NCBI GenBank assembly: GCA_964393105.1
Contig: CAYMSM010000070.1
Location: forward strand, 46,865-110,864
Length of the DNA: 64,000 nucleotides
Source of the DNA: CALMEC01 sp964393105
GTDB lineage: Bacteria > Actinomycetota > Thermoleophilia > Miltoncostaeales > Miltoncostaeaceae
Direction of reading: 5' to 3'
Made by a program: the position numbers and the translations under genes. Numbering within the stretch: position 1 is the first letter of the stretch; each line of letters opens with the position of its first letter. A model generated the notes under the pieces. That model was not told the DNA's origin and ran no database searches. It was given only the letters and a program-made list of their open reading frames with translations. Of this stretch, positions 33,084 to 42,164 are shown piece by piece.

Positions 33084-34012
33084 CGTCGGCTTCGAACCAG
33101 CCCGTGGTCAATGAGAAGATCGCTGTGGCTCCGGAGATCCGTGACGCCCTCGCCGCGGGCGGGCCTGTGGTTGCGCTCGAGACCACGCTCGTGGCGCACG
33201 GGTTCCCACACCCCGAGGGCGCGGCGGTGGGCGCCGCGTCCGAGGCGGCGGTGCGCCAGGCGGGCGCGGTCCCCGCCACGGTCGGGGTCATCGACGGCGC
33301 GGTACGGGTCGGGTTGACGGCCGCCGAGGTCGAGCGGCTCGGCGATGCTGGCGCCGCCGCACGCAAGCTCGGTCCGCGGGACCTGGCCGCCTGCACCGTC
33401 CAGGGCGCGCTCGGCGCGACCACCGTCGGCGGAACGCTCGCGGTGTGCCGCGCGGTCGGGATCACGGTCATGGCGACCGGGGGCCTCGGTGGTGTCCACC
33501 GCGGGTATCCGTCGTCGCCCGACGTCTCCGCCGACCTCGGCGCACTCGCGCGAACGCGGGTGCTCGTCGTGAGCGCCGGGATCAAGTCGATCCTGGACGT
33601 GCCGGCAACGTGCGAGATGCTCGAGACATTGGGCGTGCCGGTACTCGGATGGCGGACCGACGAGTTGCCGCGTTTCTACAGTGCCCACGGCGGCCCACCG
33701 GTGTCGGCCCGCGTCGAGTCGGCCGTCGAGGTGGCTCGAATCGCCCGCGCGCACTGGGATCTGGACGGCGGCGGGATCATGTTGGCCCGTCCGCCGGACG
33801 AATCGCTCGACGACGTCGAGCCTCTGATCGACGAGGTGATCGCGGAGGCCGTCCGCACAGGCATCTCGGGCCAGGCGGTCACCCCGTTCGTGCTGGTCCG
33901 CCTGCACGAGCGAAGCGGCGGTCGCACGCTCAAAGCCAACCGTGACCTGATCGTCGCCAACGCGCGCCTGGCCGGTGAGATCGCCGTCGCACTCGGCTTG
34001 CCGGAGTCCTGA
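33080..34012 (+). CDS. psuG: Pseudouridine-5'-phosphate glycosidase
   Basis: A 310-aa enzyme of the PsuG/YeiN family. The signature ALETTLVAHGFPHPEG near residue 33, ATVGVIDGAVRVG, TTVGGTLAVCRAVGITVMATGGLGGVHRG and the late TPFVLVRLHERSGGRTLKANRDLIVANARLAGEIA block are all present. It splits pseudouridine 5'-phosphate to uracil and ribose 5-phosphate, with a catalytic lysine in the family. The GTG start overlaps the vapC stop, so this gene depends on the toxin-antitoxin transcript, on read-through from psuK, or on both. Confidence 0.93.
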   Translation: MTSASNQPVVNEKIAVAPEIRDALAAGGPVVALETTLVAHGFPHPEGAAVGAASEAAVRQAGAVPATVGVIDGAVRVGLTAAEVERLGDAGAAARKLGPRDLAACTVQGALGATTVGGTLAVCRAVGITVMATGGLGGVHRGYPSSPDVSADLGALARTRVLVVSAGIKSILDVPATCEMLETLGVPVLGWRTDELPRFYSAHGGPPVSARVESAVEVARIARAHWDLDGGGIMLARPPDESLDDVEPLIDEVIAEAVRTGISGQAVTPFVLVRLHERSGGRTLKANRDLIVANARLAGEIAVALGLPES

Positions 34013-34083
34013 TTCCCCGCTTTGTCGCCTGTAGTTAAAAGCGAAACCGAGTGAGGTTCTCGAAGAATCAATGGCCTTCGGCG

Positions 34084-34107
34084 CCCCTCGATTGGGGAAT
34101 TCTCCCC
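34084..34107 (+). terminator. Alternating C4-G4-C4 hairpins after psuG
   Basis: CCCC, GGGG and CCCC follow one another at about 6-nt intervals. The GGGG can pair with either neighbour, giving two mutually exclusive stem-loops. No T-run follows. It may end psuG transcription or be part of the leader of the next gene. Confidence 0.3.
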
Positions 34108-34244
34108 ACGATTGGCAGTCCAGGCCCCCTTTAGGGTTCCCCCATCAAGCTCTCACAGGGGGAGGCCAGGGATATGTACAAGCTGCACGGCTAATCGAAA
34201 CGGAAGTGGACAGGCTGCCTACGCCGGGACAAGCCGACAAACGC

Positions 34245-34272
34245 TAACTGTAAGGGCCTTCACTGCCGATAC
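34245..34272 (+). promoter_or_regulatory. Possible sigma-28-type promoter of the HD-GYP gene
   Basis: TAAC, 16 nt, then GCCGATAC. The pattern is close to TAAA-N15-GCCGATAA recognised by FliA/WhiG/SigD sigma factors. Transcription would start near 34279, leaving a very short leader ending in the AGGAGG ribosome binding site. A similar element precedes the pilin gene. Confidence 0.4.
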
Positions 34273-34292
34273 TTGGCAGGAGGGCCCTTCTC

Positions 34293-35792
34293 ATGTCACG
34301 GACGACGAACAACATCCACCACCGCTTCCACGTGCTCGCCTATTCGTGCGCTGCGCTCGTGATCGCGCTCAACGTCACCCTCCTGGTTCGGAGCGACCAC
34401 AGCCAGGCAATGGCTGCGATCGGCCTGTCGGCCATTGCAGTCGGTCTGGCGTTTGGCCAGGCACGGTTGTCCCGGCTCACCACCGTTTCGGTGACGGAGT
34501 TCCCACTACTCGCTGCCCTCCTCCTGCTTGACCCGGGCATGGCCATGGGTGTCGGCGTCCTGGTCGGACTCATTCCTCCCGGGCGACTCGGCAACCTTTC
34601 GCGAGCGGTCAATGTCGTCTTCTTCGGCGTCCCTATCGTCCTCGCCAGTGCTGCCTTCTCGATCGCGCAATCTGCGCTCGGCCTGGCGGGCCCCCACGAC
34701 GCTCCAGTTCTGTGGTTTGGCGTTGCGGTGGGAGCCGTTGCCGTCGATTCGGTGACTCACTTTGCTCTTCACGGATTCTGGAATCGACTCGCATACGGGT
34801 TCCCGCTGAAAGATTGGCTGAGCGATGTCGTCGTCCCCTGTCTCAAGAACGACCCGATGGCGGCACTCCTGGTCGTTCCTCTCGTCGAGATCGGACTCTT
34901 GCTCGATGGCGTGGCACGGACCTTGCCGATTGCGCTTGCCGTCGTCGCGATCTTCGGCACGTGGCTTTCGCTTCAGACAACCCGCAAGCAGCTCGAGGCC
35001 CGTGACCTCAAGGATGATTTCTTTCGCGCGATTTTCGTCTCGCTTGCGAGGCTGCTTGAGATGAAGGATCCGAACACGGCGATACACTCGGCGCGCGTCG
35101 CCATCTTCTCGCACGATATCGCCGCGGCGATGGGCCTGAGTGAGGAAGAGCAGGGCCGTATCCACCTCGCGGGGCTGCTCCATGACGTGGGGAAGGTCGG
35201 CGTTCCCGATGAGATTCTCCTCAAGCCCGGTCGCCTGAGCGACGACGAGCGCGCCACAATGGAACGCCATGCGCGCCTGTCAGCAGAGGCCCTGCAGGGC
35301 ATCCCCGGGTTCGGCGACCTTGTGCGAACCGTGTACGCCCATCATGAGCGCATTGACGGCTCGGGCTACCCGGAAGGGATTGAGGGTGAGGCGCTTCCGA
35401 CAGGCGCTCGCATTCTCGGGGTGGCGGATACGTTTGAAGCTCTCACGTCCGATCGGCCGTATCGGAAGGGTCGATCGGCAATCGAGGCACTTGAAGTCTT
35501 CGATCGGGAGATCGAACTCTTTGATCCGGTCGTGGTTGATGCGCTTCGGAGCGTTGTGCTGACCGGGCCCACTCGGCAAGCCAACTCGACGAGGATCACC
35601 GACTTCTCCGATGAATGGGCACGGGCTGCGCGACACCTCGAGGTTCGGCTTGACGAAGAGCACTTCGTTCTGCCTCCCGAACCTCCGCGATATGTGAAGT
35701 GCCCGTCGGAGGTCGATTCGACTGGCTCGATCCCCGAAACGCCGCCGGAGGTTCCAATTGCGGTTGCAAACCATCCACTCTCAGTGGGTTGA
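34293..35792 (+). CDS. Membrane-bound HD-GYP domain protein, probable c-di-GMP phosphodiesterase
   Basis: A 499-aa protein. The N-terminal ~230 residues contain seven or eight hydrophobic segments, resembling a membrane sensor domain. The C-terminal part is an HD-GYP domain with LLHDVGKVGVPDEILLKPG (HD at about 296-297) and HHERIDGSGYPEGIEGE (GYP at about 358-360). Such proteins hydrolyse cyclic di-GMP to control motility and adhesion. A ribosome binding site AGGAGG lies 9 nt before the ATG. The last ~90 residues are a less conserved Pro-rich extension. Confidence 0.9.
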   Translation: MSRTTNNIHHRFHVLAYSCAALVIALNVTLLVRSDHSQAMAAIGLSAIAVGLAFGQARLSRLTTVSVTEFPLLAALLLLDPGMAMGVGVLVGLIPPGRLGNLSRAVNVVFFGVPIVLASAAFSIAQSALGLAGPHDAPVLWFGVAVGAVAVDSVTHFALHGFWNRLAYGFPLKDWLSDVVVPCLKNDPMAALLVVPLVEIGLLLDGVARTLPIALAVVAIFGTWLSLQTTRKQLEARDLKDDFFRAIFVSLARLLEMKDPNTAIHSARVAIFSHDIAAAMGLSEEEQGRIHLAGLLHDVGKVGVPDEILLKPGRLSDDERATMERHARLSAEALQGIPGFGDLVRTVYAHHERIDGSGYPEGIEGEALPTGARILGVADTFEALTSDRPYRKGRSAIEALEVFDREIELFDPVVVDALRSVVLTGPTRQANSTRITDFSDEWARAARHLEVRLDEEHFVLPPEPPRYVKCPSEVDSTGSIPETPPEVPIAVANHPLSVG

Positions 35793-35822
35793 AGTCTGTG
35801 CCCTCGGGACCGTCCGGGACGC

Positions 35823-35891
35823 AATGCTTTCCGAAGCCGGCAGGCCGGCTGCTGGCCCGACGGGGCCCGGGTAGGTTGGTCGGGAAGCATT
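35823..35891 (+). ncRNA. Candidate three-way-junction RNA structure after the HD-GYP gene
   Basis: An outer stem of 12 bp with one mismatch (35823-35834 with 35880-35891) encloses two internal hairpins: AGCCGGC/GCCGGCT at 35835-35850 and GGCCC-GACG-GGGCC at 35854-35867. It lies 30 nt after the HD-GYP stop and about 130 nt before the -10 of the MFS gene. It may be a terminator, a processed 3' RNA or a leader element. No known RNA family is recognised. Confidence 0.4.
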
Positions 35892-36023
35892 GGTCGTGGG
35901 CGCTTTGGGCGGCAGACGGCCGCTGAGCACGGCGTGCTCTTGACGGGTGTGAGGTTATGCTGTTTCGCGGGGCCAGTGTCCACCCGGCGTCGACACACAG
36001 GAGATCCCACGAGCGGCCTTCCG

Positions 36024-36029
36024 TAAGAT
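36024..36029 (+). promoter_or_regulatory. -10 element of the MFS gene
   Basis: TAAGAT lies 7 nt before the GTG start, with no ribosome binding site, as expected for a leaderless transcript. Confidence 0.5.
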
Positions 36030-36036
36030 CCGGGCA

Positions 36037-37260
36037 GTGAAGGCGGGACACCTCCGAGGCTTCCCGCTCTTCTGGGCGGGGCGCGCGACGTCGCAGTTCG
36101 GTGATCAGATCACCTTGTTGGCGTTGCCCTTCCTTATCACCGACGTGACGTCCTCACCCTTGGCCGTTGGCGCGCTTGAGGCCGTCGCGTTTGCACCAAT
36201 GCTGCTGCTCGGCCTCCCGTTGGGAGCCTTGGCCGATCGCCGGTCGCGGCGTCGGTCGATGATCCAAGCCGACGTGTTGCGAATGCTGTTTGTCGGCTCC
36301 CTTCCGGTGCTCATCATCGGCTTGGACCTTGACACCAAGATCGCATACGTCCTGGTCATCGCGTTTCTCGTCGGACTCGGAAACGCTCTGTTCGAAGCCT
36401 CCGCCCAGGCATTTCTCACCGACCTGGTTCCACCGGTCGAAATCGTCCGCTGCAATGCGCGCCTTTCACTCACCGAGGGCATTGCGGAAGTGGTGGGACC
36501 GGCTTCGGCGGGTGTCTTGATCGCCGCGCTCGGAGCGACCGGTGCGCTCGCAATCGACGCGGTGACGTTTGGCCTGTCCGCGACGGCTCTCGTCGCGATG
36601 GTCCGTGTCCGGGAGCGTTATTCGACAGCGGCACCGATGATGAGGACGGCGATCAAGGAAGGGCTTCGCATTGTTGTTCATGAGCCGCGCCTTCGCGCGC
36701 TCACATTGGTGATCGCCGGCTCGAACCTGGGCAGCGGGATCGTCGCTGGACTCCTCATCCTGTTTCTCAGGCGGACGGTGGGGCTGGAGGGGTGGGGTGC
36801 CGGCCTCCTGTACGCGCTCAACGGCGCCGGCGGGATCGCCGCCAGCGTCGTGAGCCAACGTCTCGTCAGTCGTATCGGGGTCGGCCGAACGGTTGTATCG
36901 GGAATGATCGGCGGTGCCGTGGGTTTTTGTCTCCTCGCTGTAACGTCTGAATCTACGTGGTACCTCACGGCAACACTGGGAATGGTGCTCATCGGCGTCG
37001 GTGTCGTGACAGCGTTCATCGCCAGCGCGAGCCTCCGCCAGCGCATGGTCCCATCTGAGCTTCTCGGCCGGGTCACGACCTCGTATCGCACGGTTGTGAA
37101 CGGGGCCGTGGCGCTCGGCGCCCTCGCCGGCGGCGTGATCGGCGAGTTGATCGGGGTCCGTCCGGCGCTCCTGGTCGGTGCGGGTGTCTACGTCGCGGTG
37201 ACGGTATCGTCCTTCTTCACGGCGCTCAATGCGCCGGACGAGTTTGATTCGTCGATCTGA
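36037..37260 (+). CDS. MFS efflux-type transporter
   Basis: A 407-aa major facilitator protein with twelve predicted membrane helices. The start FPLFWAGRATSQFGDQITLLALPFLI and the loop LPLGALADRRSRRRSM (motif A-like, between helices 2 and 3) place it in the drug/siderophore exporter branch related to EntS/TetV. The substrate is unknown. The gene ends by overlapping the convergent LuxR regulator gene by 73 bp, so the two 3' ends are antisense to each other. Confidence 0.88.
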   Translation: MKAGHLRGFPLFWAGRATSQFGDQITLLALPFLITDVTSSPLAVGALEAVAFAPMLLLGLPLGALADRRSRRRSMIQADVLRMLFVGSLPVLIIGLDLDTKIAYVLVIAFLVGLGNALFEASAQAFLTDLVPPVEIVRCNARLSLTEGIAEVVGPASAGVLIAALGATGALAIDAVTFGLSATALVAMVRVRERYSTAAPMMRTAIKEGLRIVVHEPRLRALTLVIAGSNLGSGIVAGLLILFLRRTVGLEGWGAGLLYALNGAGGIAASVVSQRLVSRIGVGRTVVSGMIGGAVGFCLLAVTSESTWYLTATLGMVLIGVGVVTAFIASASLRQRMVPSELLGRVTTSYRTVVNGAVALGALAGGVIGELIGVRPALLVGAGVYVAVTVSSFFTALNAPDEFDSSI

Positions 37261-39908
37261 TCGACCACCTCGGTCACGAGGCCGCGCTCGACGGCGGTGG
37301 ACACGGCCGCCATGCGGCCAAGGACGTTGAGCTTGGCGAAGATCCGCTCCAGGTGGCGACCGACCGTCTTCTCGCTGATGAAGAGGCGTTCGGCGATCTG
37401 CTGGTTGGTGAGGCCGAGGGCGACCTGCTCGAGGACCTGGATCTCGCGGTCGGACAGGCCGGCGTCGTGGCGGTGGCGGGACGCCATGACGAACCGGTGG
37501 CCGCGGGCACGAAGCTCGGCCTCGCAGCGGGAGCGCCAGCCCGGCGCCTCCATCTCGCGGAACAGGCGGCGGGCCTCCAGCAGGTCGGCCACCGCTTGCG
37601 GGGTCTTGTCGGCGGCCTCGCCGGCGAGCATCAACGTCCGTGCCGCCCACCAGGTCATGTCGGTCGCGGCGAACAGGGTCGCAGCCTCACGGAATGAAGC
37701 AGCCCGAGCCGCCGCCGAACGTGCCGCCCAGGCACGGGCGTAGGGAATGAACGCCGCCGCGATCGGGGCGCCAGCGTCAGCGGCGAGCTGGAGCTCGGCG
37801 AGGATCGGCTTGGCCTCGGCGGGGGGAAGGACCTCGCACGCCGCGCCCAACAGGCCCAGGGCGTCCACGCGATCCTCGGTTTCGCGCCAATGCGCGACGG
37901 CTGTGCGGGCGACCGACCGCGCCTCCTCCAGCTCGCCGGCCGCGTGGGCGACATGTACGTGGCACGCCGCCAGCGAGCCCATGCACTCGATCGTGGCATC
38001 CTCGCTGCGGTTTGCGGAGATCGCGCGAAGGGCGGTGAGGGCTTGGTCCAACTTGCCTTCGGCGAAGTCGAGCCACGCCAGCACGCCGTCCAGCTGCTCG
38101 TTCGATCGGATGCCGAGCGCCACGCACGCCTCGCGGGAGCGGTGGGCCAGCCGTCGCGCCCCGTGGAGTCGCCCCAACGCCGACAGGGCCTCAGCCAGGT
38201 TGTGGGTCAGCGGCGCGTCGACCTCGGGGATCCCGTTGGTCTCGACGATGTCCAGGCCCTCCTGCGCCCGGTCGGCGGCCTGACGGACGAGGCCCAACAT
38301 CAAGAGACAGACGCTCTCGTTGTTGAGCGTCACCGCCGCCTGGCGAAGGAGTCCGGCGCCACGCGCCTGCTGCAACGCCTCACGGAAGAACGTGAGGCCT
38401 GCAGGGCTCGCGGTGGACCGTACCGTCGACAGGGCCAGGGCGTTCAGGGCGAGGATCGCCGTCAATTGGTCATCGCACGCCGTCGCCTCCTCGCGCGCGC
38501 GGGTGGCCCATGCCAACGCGTCCGTATGGCGACCGGCGTTCGCGGCGAACATGGCTGCCTGGGTCATCGCCTTGGCGCGCTCGGCGAGCGGACCCTCGCC
38601 ACCCGAGACGTTGGCCTCGATCAACTCGAACGCGCCGAGGAGGTCACCCGCGTACCAACGTACGCGTGCCCATTCGGTCGCGGCGTGGACGGCAGCGCCC
38701 TCATTGCCGGCGCGCCGCTGCCTGCGTATGACCTGGCCCAGCACCGGGGCGACCTGGTCCCACTGGCCCAGGCCCGCCAGGGCAAGCCCTTGCTCCAACA
38801 TCGCCTCCAGGAACTCGGACTCCGGGCGGTGGCGCTCGCTCCAGGCCAAAGCCTTTTCGGCGTGGGCAAGAGCGCGGGCCGGGTCGCCGCGCTCACGGGC
38901 ATGGGTTGCGGCCCGCAGTGAGAGTCCCACGACCTCGCGCGGATCGGCGGTGCCGATCGCGTATCGCACGAGTTCGGAGGCATCGTCACCGCGGGTGCGC
39001 CGCGCGTTCAACACCGCGGTGTGGCGGCGGCGCAGATCGCTTGGCGGGATCGTTTGGCGCAGGGCCTCGGCGACGAGCGGGTCGGCGTACCGCAGGCGCA
39101 CAGGACCCGGGCCGGGGATTTCCTGTAACAGCCCGGAGACGACGAGCCCGTCCAGGATCGCGGCGCACCCCTCCTCGGCACGGCCCGTCAGTCGCACCAG
39201 GTCCGATGGTTCGACGACCCCGCCCATCACCGCCGTCCAGCGGGCGACATCGAGGTGGGCGGGATCGATCGCGTCGAGCGTCGGGTCGAGCTCACGCGTC
39301 AGGACCGGTGGCAGCTTGAGCGGGGCCTCGTCGGAGGCTTGGCGACGATTGGCGCGTGCAAGCGCCACGAGCACCCCGGGGCGGCCTGCGCCCACCGGAA
39401 GCACTCGCGCGAGCACGATTTCGTCGATCGTCGGGGCGGCTTCTGTGACGATCGAGCGGGCGGCCTCGTCGCCGAGCGGATCGAGCTCGACGAATACAGC
39501 GCCGCCGGGGACTTCACGGGTGCACGCAATCAGGAGCCCCGGCGTCCCGGCGAGCGTCCGGCCGAGCTGCTGTGCTTCGCCGAGGTCGTCGTCCAGATCG
39601 CCGAGGAGCACCGCGAACGGCCGAAGTTGGCTCGAGGCGACGGGGTCGGCGCGCAGCTCGACCTTCGTCAGGCCTGTTGAGAGGCGCTCGGCGAGCGTGG
39701 CGCCCGCGCCGAGGGAGACGTGCACGGCGCCGTCGGCTTCGAGGCGCGCGGTGAGCTCGGCCGCAAACCGGGACGCGCCGATCCACGGGGCGGCGACGAT
39801 GGCGAGCAGGCCGGGCCGTTCGGCGGCAGCGTCGAGCGCGGCTGCCAGTTCGGCATCCCTGCTGATGAACGTCGGTTCGCGTCCCGCGTGTGCGTGATTC
39901 GCCGTCAC
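37188..39908 (-). CDS. Large LuxR-family transcriptional regulator (LAL-like, degenerate P-loop)
   Basis: About 906 aa. The N-terminal ATPase-like region (residues ~10-250) has the shape of the STAND ATPase of LAL/MalT regulators. Where Walker A (GxxGxGKT) is expected it reads APWIGASRFAAELTARL, with no GK, so nucleotide binding is doubtful. The middle is a long TPR-like helical array. The C-terminus is a LuxR helix-turn-helix: LSDREIQVLEQVALGLTNQQIAERLFISEKTVGRHLERIFAKL. A GTG start with GGAGGAG just upstream is preferred to a TTG 33 bp earlier. The effector is unknown. Confidence 0.85.
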   Translation of the reverse strand: MTANHAHAGREPTFISRDAELAAALDAAAERPGLLAIVAAPWIGASRFAAELTARLEADGAVHVSLGAGATLAERLSTGLTKVELRADPVASSQLRPFAVLLGDLDDDLGEAQQLGRTLAGTPGLLIACTREVPGGAVFVELDPLGDEAARSIVTEAAPTIDEIVLARVLPVGAGRPGVLVALARANRRQASDEAPLKLPPVLTRELDPTLDAIDPAHLDVARWTAVMGGVVEPSDLVRLTGRAEEGCAAILDGLVVSGLLQEIPGPGPVRLRYADPLVAEALRQTIPPSDLRRRHTAVLNARRTRGDDASELVRYAIGTADPREVVGLSLRAATHARERGDPARALAHAEKALAWSERHRPESEFLEAMLEQGLALAGLGQWDQVAPVLGQVIRRQRRAGNEGAAVHAATEWARVRWYAGDLLGAFELIEANVSGGEGPLAERAKAMTQAAMFAANAGRHTDALAWATRAREEATACDDQLTAILALNALALSTVRSTASPAGLTFFREALQQARGAGLLRQAAVTLNNESVCLLMLGLVRQAADRAQEGLDIVETNGIPEVDAPLTHNLAEALSALGRLHGARRLAHRSREACVALGIRSNEQLDGVLAWLDFAEGKLDQALTALRAISANRSEDATIECMGSLAACHVHVAHAAGELEEARSVARTAVAHWRETEDRVDALGLLGAACEVLPPAEAKPILAELQLAADAGAPIAAAFIPYARAWAARSAAARAASFREAATLFAATDMTWWAARTLMLAGEAADKTPQAVADLLEARRLFREMEAPGWRSRCEAELRARGHRFVMASRHRHDAGLSDREIQVLEQVALGLTNQQIAERLFISEKTVGRHLERIFAKLNVLGRMAAVSTAVERGLVTEVVDQIDESNSSGALSAVKKDDTVTAT

Positions 39909-40034
39909 GGGCTCCTCCAGACCCCACCCGGCTGTTTGCAACGGCGCAAACCCTATCCGCGGGCGCGGGAGCGCGCCACCGGCCGAACGTCCGGAACGAC
40001 GGGGAGCCGCCGGTTGGCGGGACCCTCGTTCGTA

Positions 40035-40107
40035 TAGCGCATACGGGATTCGAACCCGTGTTACCGGCGTGAGAGGCCGGCGTCCTAGGCCCCTAGACGA
40101 ATGCGCC
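40035..40107 (-). tRNA. tRNA-Glu (CTC)
   Basis: The minus strand folds as a cloverleaf: acceptor GGCGCAT/ATGCGCT with a G-U first pair, D-arm TCGTCTAGGGGCCTAGGACG, anticodon loop CTCTCAC with anticodon CTC, and T-arm ACGGGTTCGAATCCCGT. The discriminator is A and CCA is not encoded. Confidence 0.93.
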
Positions 40108-40147
40108 CTGGACGTACTGCCGTTGAGTTGACCGCTCGGGAAACGAG

Positions 40148-40218
40148 TTGGGGGAGGAGGATTCGAACCCCCGCTACCGGGGCCAGAACCCGGCGTCCTA
40201 CCGCTAGACGATCCCCCA
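40148..40218 (-). tRNA. tRNA-Gln (CTG)
   Basis: The minus strand folds with acceptor TGGGGGA/TCCCCCA, anticodon loop TTCTGGC with anticodon CTG, and T-arm with GGTTCGAATCC. U1-A72 is typical of glutamine tRNAs. CCA is not encoded. It is 40 bp upstream of tRNA-Glu on the same strand, probably co-transcribed. Confidence 0.93.
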
Positions 40219-40349
40219 GCGGGGCCCCCTCACGGCCGCGAGGAGGGTAGCACACCGACCGCCTCGCCAGCACTTCGCTCCTTGGGCGTCTGCACCGCGA
40301 GGTGGACGTGGTCGCTCAAGGGATTTCACGACCTTCCGCGCACCTGCGC

Positions 40350-42164
40350 TCAGGCGGCGGCTTGCTCCCAGTCGGTATAGAGCTGGGCGTAGCGGCCGCC
40401 GGTCGCCAGGAGCTGGTCGTGGCTTCCGTGCTCCACGATGCGTCCGTCTTCGACGACCACAATCCGGTCGGCGTCGCGGATCGTCGACAGGCGGTGGGCG
40501 ATCACCACGGCTGTGCGCCCGGCCAGGAGGGTCGACAGGGCCTCCTCGATGCGTGCCTCAGTGCGCAGGTCGACCGATGACGTCGCCTCGTCCAGGATGA
40601 GGAGCGCCGGGTCGGCGACCAGCGCGCGCGCGAAGGCCAGGAGCTGGCGCTGGCCGGCCGACAGCCGCGAGCCGCGCTCCTCGATCTGGGTCTCGAACCC
40701 GTCGGGCAGCGCCTCGACGAACTCGGTCGCGCCGACCGCGGCGCACGCGGCCCGGAGCTCGTCGTCCGTGGCATCCGGACGGGCGAACCGCAGGTTCTCG
40801 GCCACCGTTCCACTGAAGAGGAACCCCTCCTGTGGAACGATGCCGAGCTGGGCCCGCAGCGAGCTCTGCGTGACCTCGCCCAGGTCGTGCCCGTCGATCA
40901 GGACGGCCCCGCGATCCGGGTCGTAAAAGCGTGCGATGAGCTTGGCGAGCGTGGACTTCCCCGCACCGGTCGGCCCCACCAGCGCCACGGTCTCTCCGGC
41001 GCGTATCTCCAGGTTGATCTCCCGCACCACCGGCTCGTCCAGGTACCCGAACGTGACGTCGCGCAACGTGATCGCCCCCGCGATCGCGGGAAGATCGCGC
41101 GCGCCCGCTTGGTCGACCATCGTGGGCTTCGTCTCGAGCACCCCGAGGATCTTCTCCAGGGCCGCCATGGCCGACTGGAACGTCCCGTACAGCTGCGACA
41201 GCTGCTGGATCGGGTCGAAGAAGATGACGACGTAGCCGAGAAATGCCACCAACACGCCGACGGTCAGGTCGTCGTCAAGGACCCGCCAGCCTCCGAACAG
41301 GAGCACCAGCGCCGTGCCGATCGCCGTCAGGAACTCCACGACGGGGAAGTAGGCCGCCGAGATGCGGATGGTCTGCATGTTCGCTTCGCGGTACTCCTCG
41401 TTGACCTGACGGAATGCCTCAGCTGCCGGCTCCTGCCGGCCAAAGCCCTGCACCACCCGAATGCCCGAGATCGTCTCCTGCAACGCGGCCAGAACGTTCG
41501 CGACCTTCTCACGCGTGCGCCGGTACGCCCCGGCGGACCGGACGCGGAAGATCGCGGTGGCGAGCGCCAGGAACGGGAAAATCGCGAACGCCACGAGCGC
41601 GAGCTTCCAGTCGTAGTTGAAGAGAATCACGATGACGCCCACGAACGTGAGCCCCTGCACGACCAGGGTGGTGATGCCTTCGGTCACGAGCTGACGCAGG
41701 GCCTCGATGTCGCTGGTGAGCCTGCTGACGGTCACGCCGGTGGGGATGCGCTCGTGATGGCCGATCGACAGCCGCATCAGGTGCGTGAACAGGTCGGTCC
41801 GCAGGTCGAGCAACACGCGCTCGCCGACCCAGCTCGACAGGTACATCTGCCCGTAGCCCGCCAGCCACCCGATCAGCCCTGCGCCGACCAAGAGCAGCAT
41901 CGCGACGACCAGCACCTGTTTGTCACCCTTGGTGATGCCGTCGTCGATCGCGATCTGCGCGAGTGCCGGCGAGACCAGCCCAGCGACACTCAACAGCACC
42001 ATGAGCATGAGCGTCGCCGCGATGTGCCACCGGTACGGGCGTAGGTAGGGGATGAGCTTGTGAAGCTTCTTGGTGGGCACCCGCCCCTCGCGGGCGTCAC
42101 GATCGACCAGGGCACCCAACACGACGTGGGCCGGTCCATGTCCCGGGGGGCGGCCGATACTCAT
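40350..42164 (-). CDS. ABC exporter half-transporter (second of pair)
   Basis: A 604-aa fused membrane-ATPase ABC exporter: six membrane helices in residues ~40-340, then an ATPase with Walker A GPTGAGKST, signature RLSAGQRQLLAFARAL and Walker B LLILDEATSSVD, followed by the H-loop IAHRLSTI. The signature is LSAGQ in place of LSGGQ, a common variation. With the preceding gene, overlapping by 4 bp, it probably forms a heterodimeric multidrug or lipid exporter. The ATG inside the upstream stop was chosen. About 130 bp separate it from tRNA-Gln. Confidence 0.92.
   Translation of the reverse strand: MSIGRPPGHGPAHVVLGALVDRDAREGRVPTKKLHKLIPYLRPYRWHIAATLMLMVLLSVAGLVSPALAQIAIDDGITKGDKQVLVVAMLLLVGAGLIGWLAGYGQMYLSSWVGERVLLDLRTDLFTHLMRLSIGHHERIPTGVTVSRLTSDIEALRQLVTEGITTLVVQGLTFVGVIVILFNYDWKLALVAFAIFPFLALATAIFRVRSAGAYRRTREKVANVLAALQETISGIRVVQGFGRQEPAAEAFRQVNEEYREANMQTIRISAAYFPVVEFLTAIGTALVLLFGGWRVLDDDLTVGVLVAFLGYVVIFFDPIQQLSQLYGTFQSAMAALEKILGVLETKPTMVDQAGARDLPAIAGAITLRDVTFGYLDEPVVREINLEIRAGETVALVGPTGAGKSTLAKLIARFYDPDRGAVLIDGHDLGEVTQSSLRAQLGIVPQEGFLFSGTVAENLRFARPDATDDELRAACAAVGATEFVEALPDGFETQIEERGSRLSAGQRQLLAFARALVADPALLILDEATSSVDLRTEARIEEALSTLLAGRTAVVIAHRLSTIRDADRIVVVEDGRIVEHGSHDQLLATGGRYAQLYTDWEQAAA

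Noticed and set aside
34135..34260. Cyclic di-GMP (GEMM) riboswitch before the HD-GYP gene
   Set aside because: I looked for the GCAAACC and GACGCAAAGCC landmarks and did not find them; the weak resemblance (GACAAACGC) is not enough.
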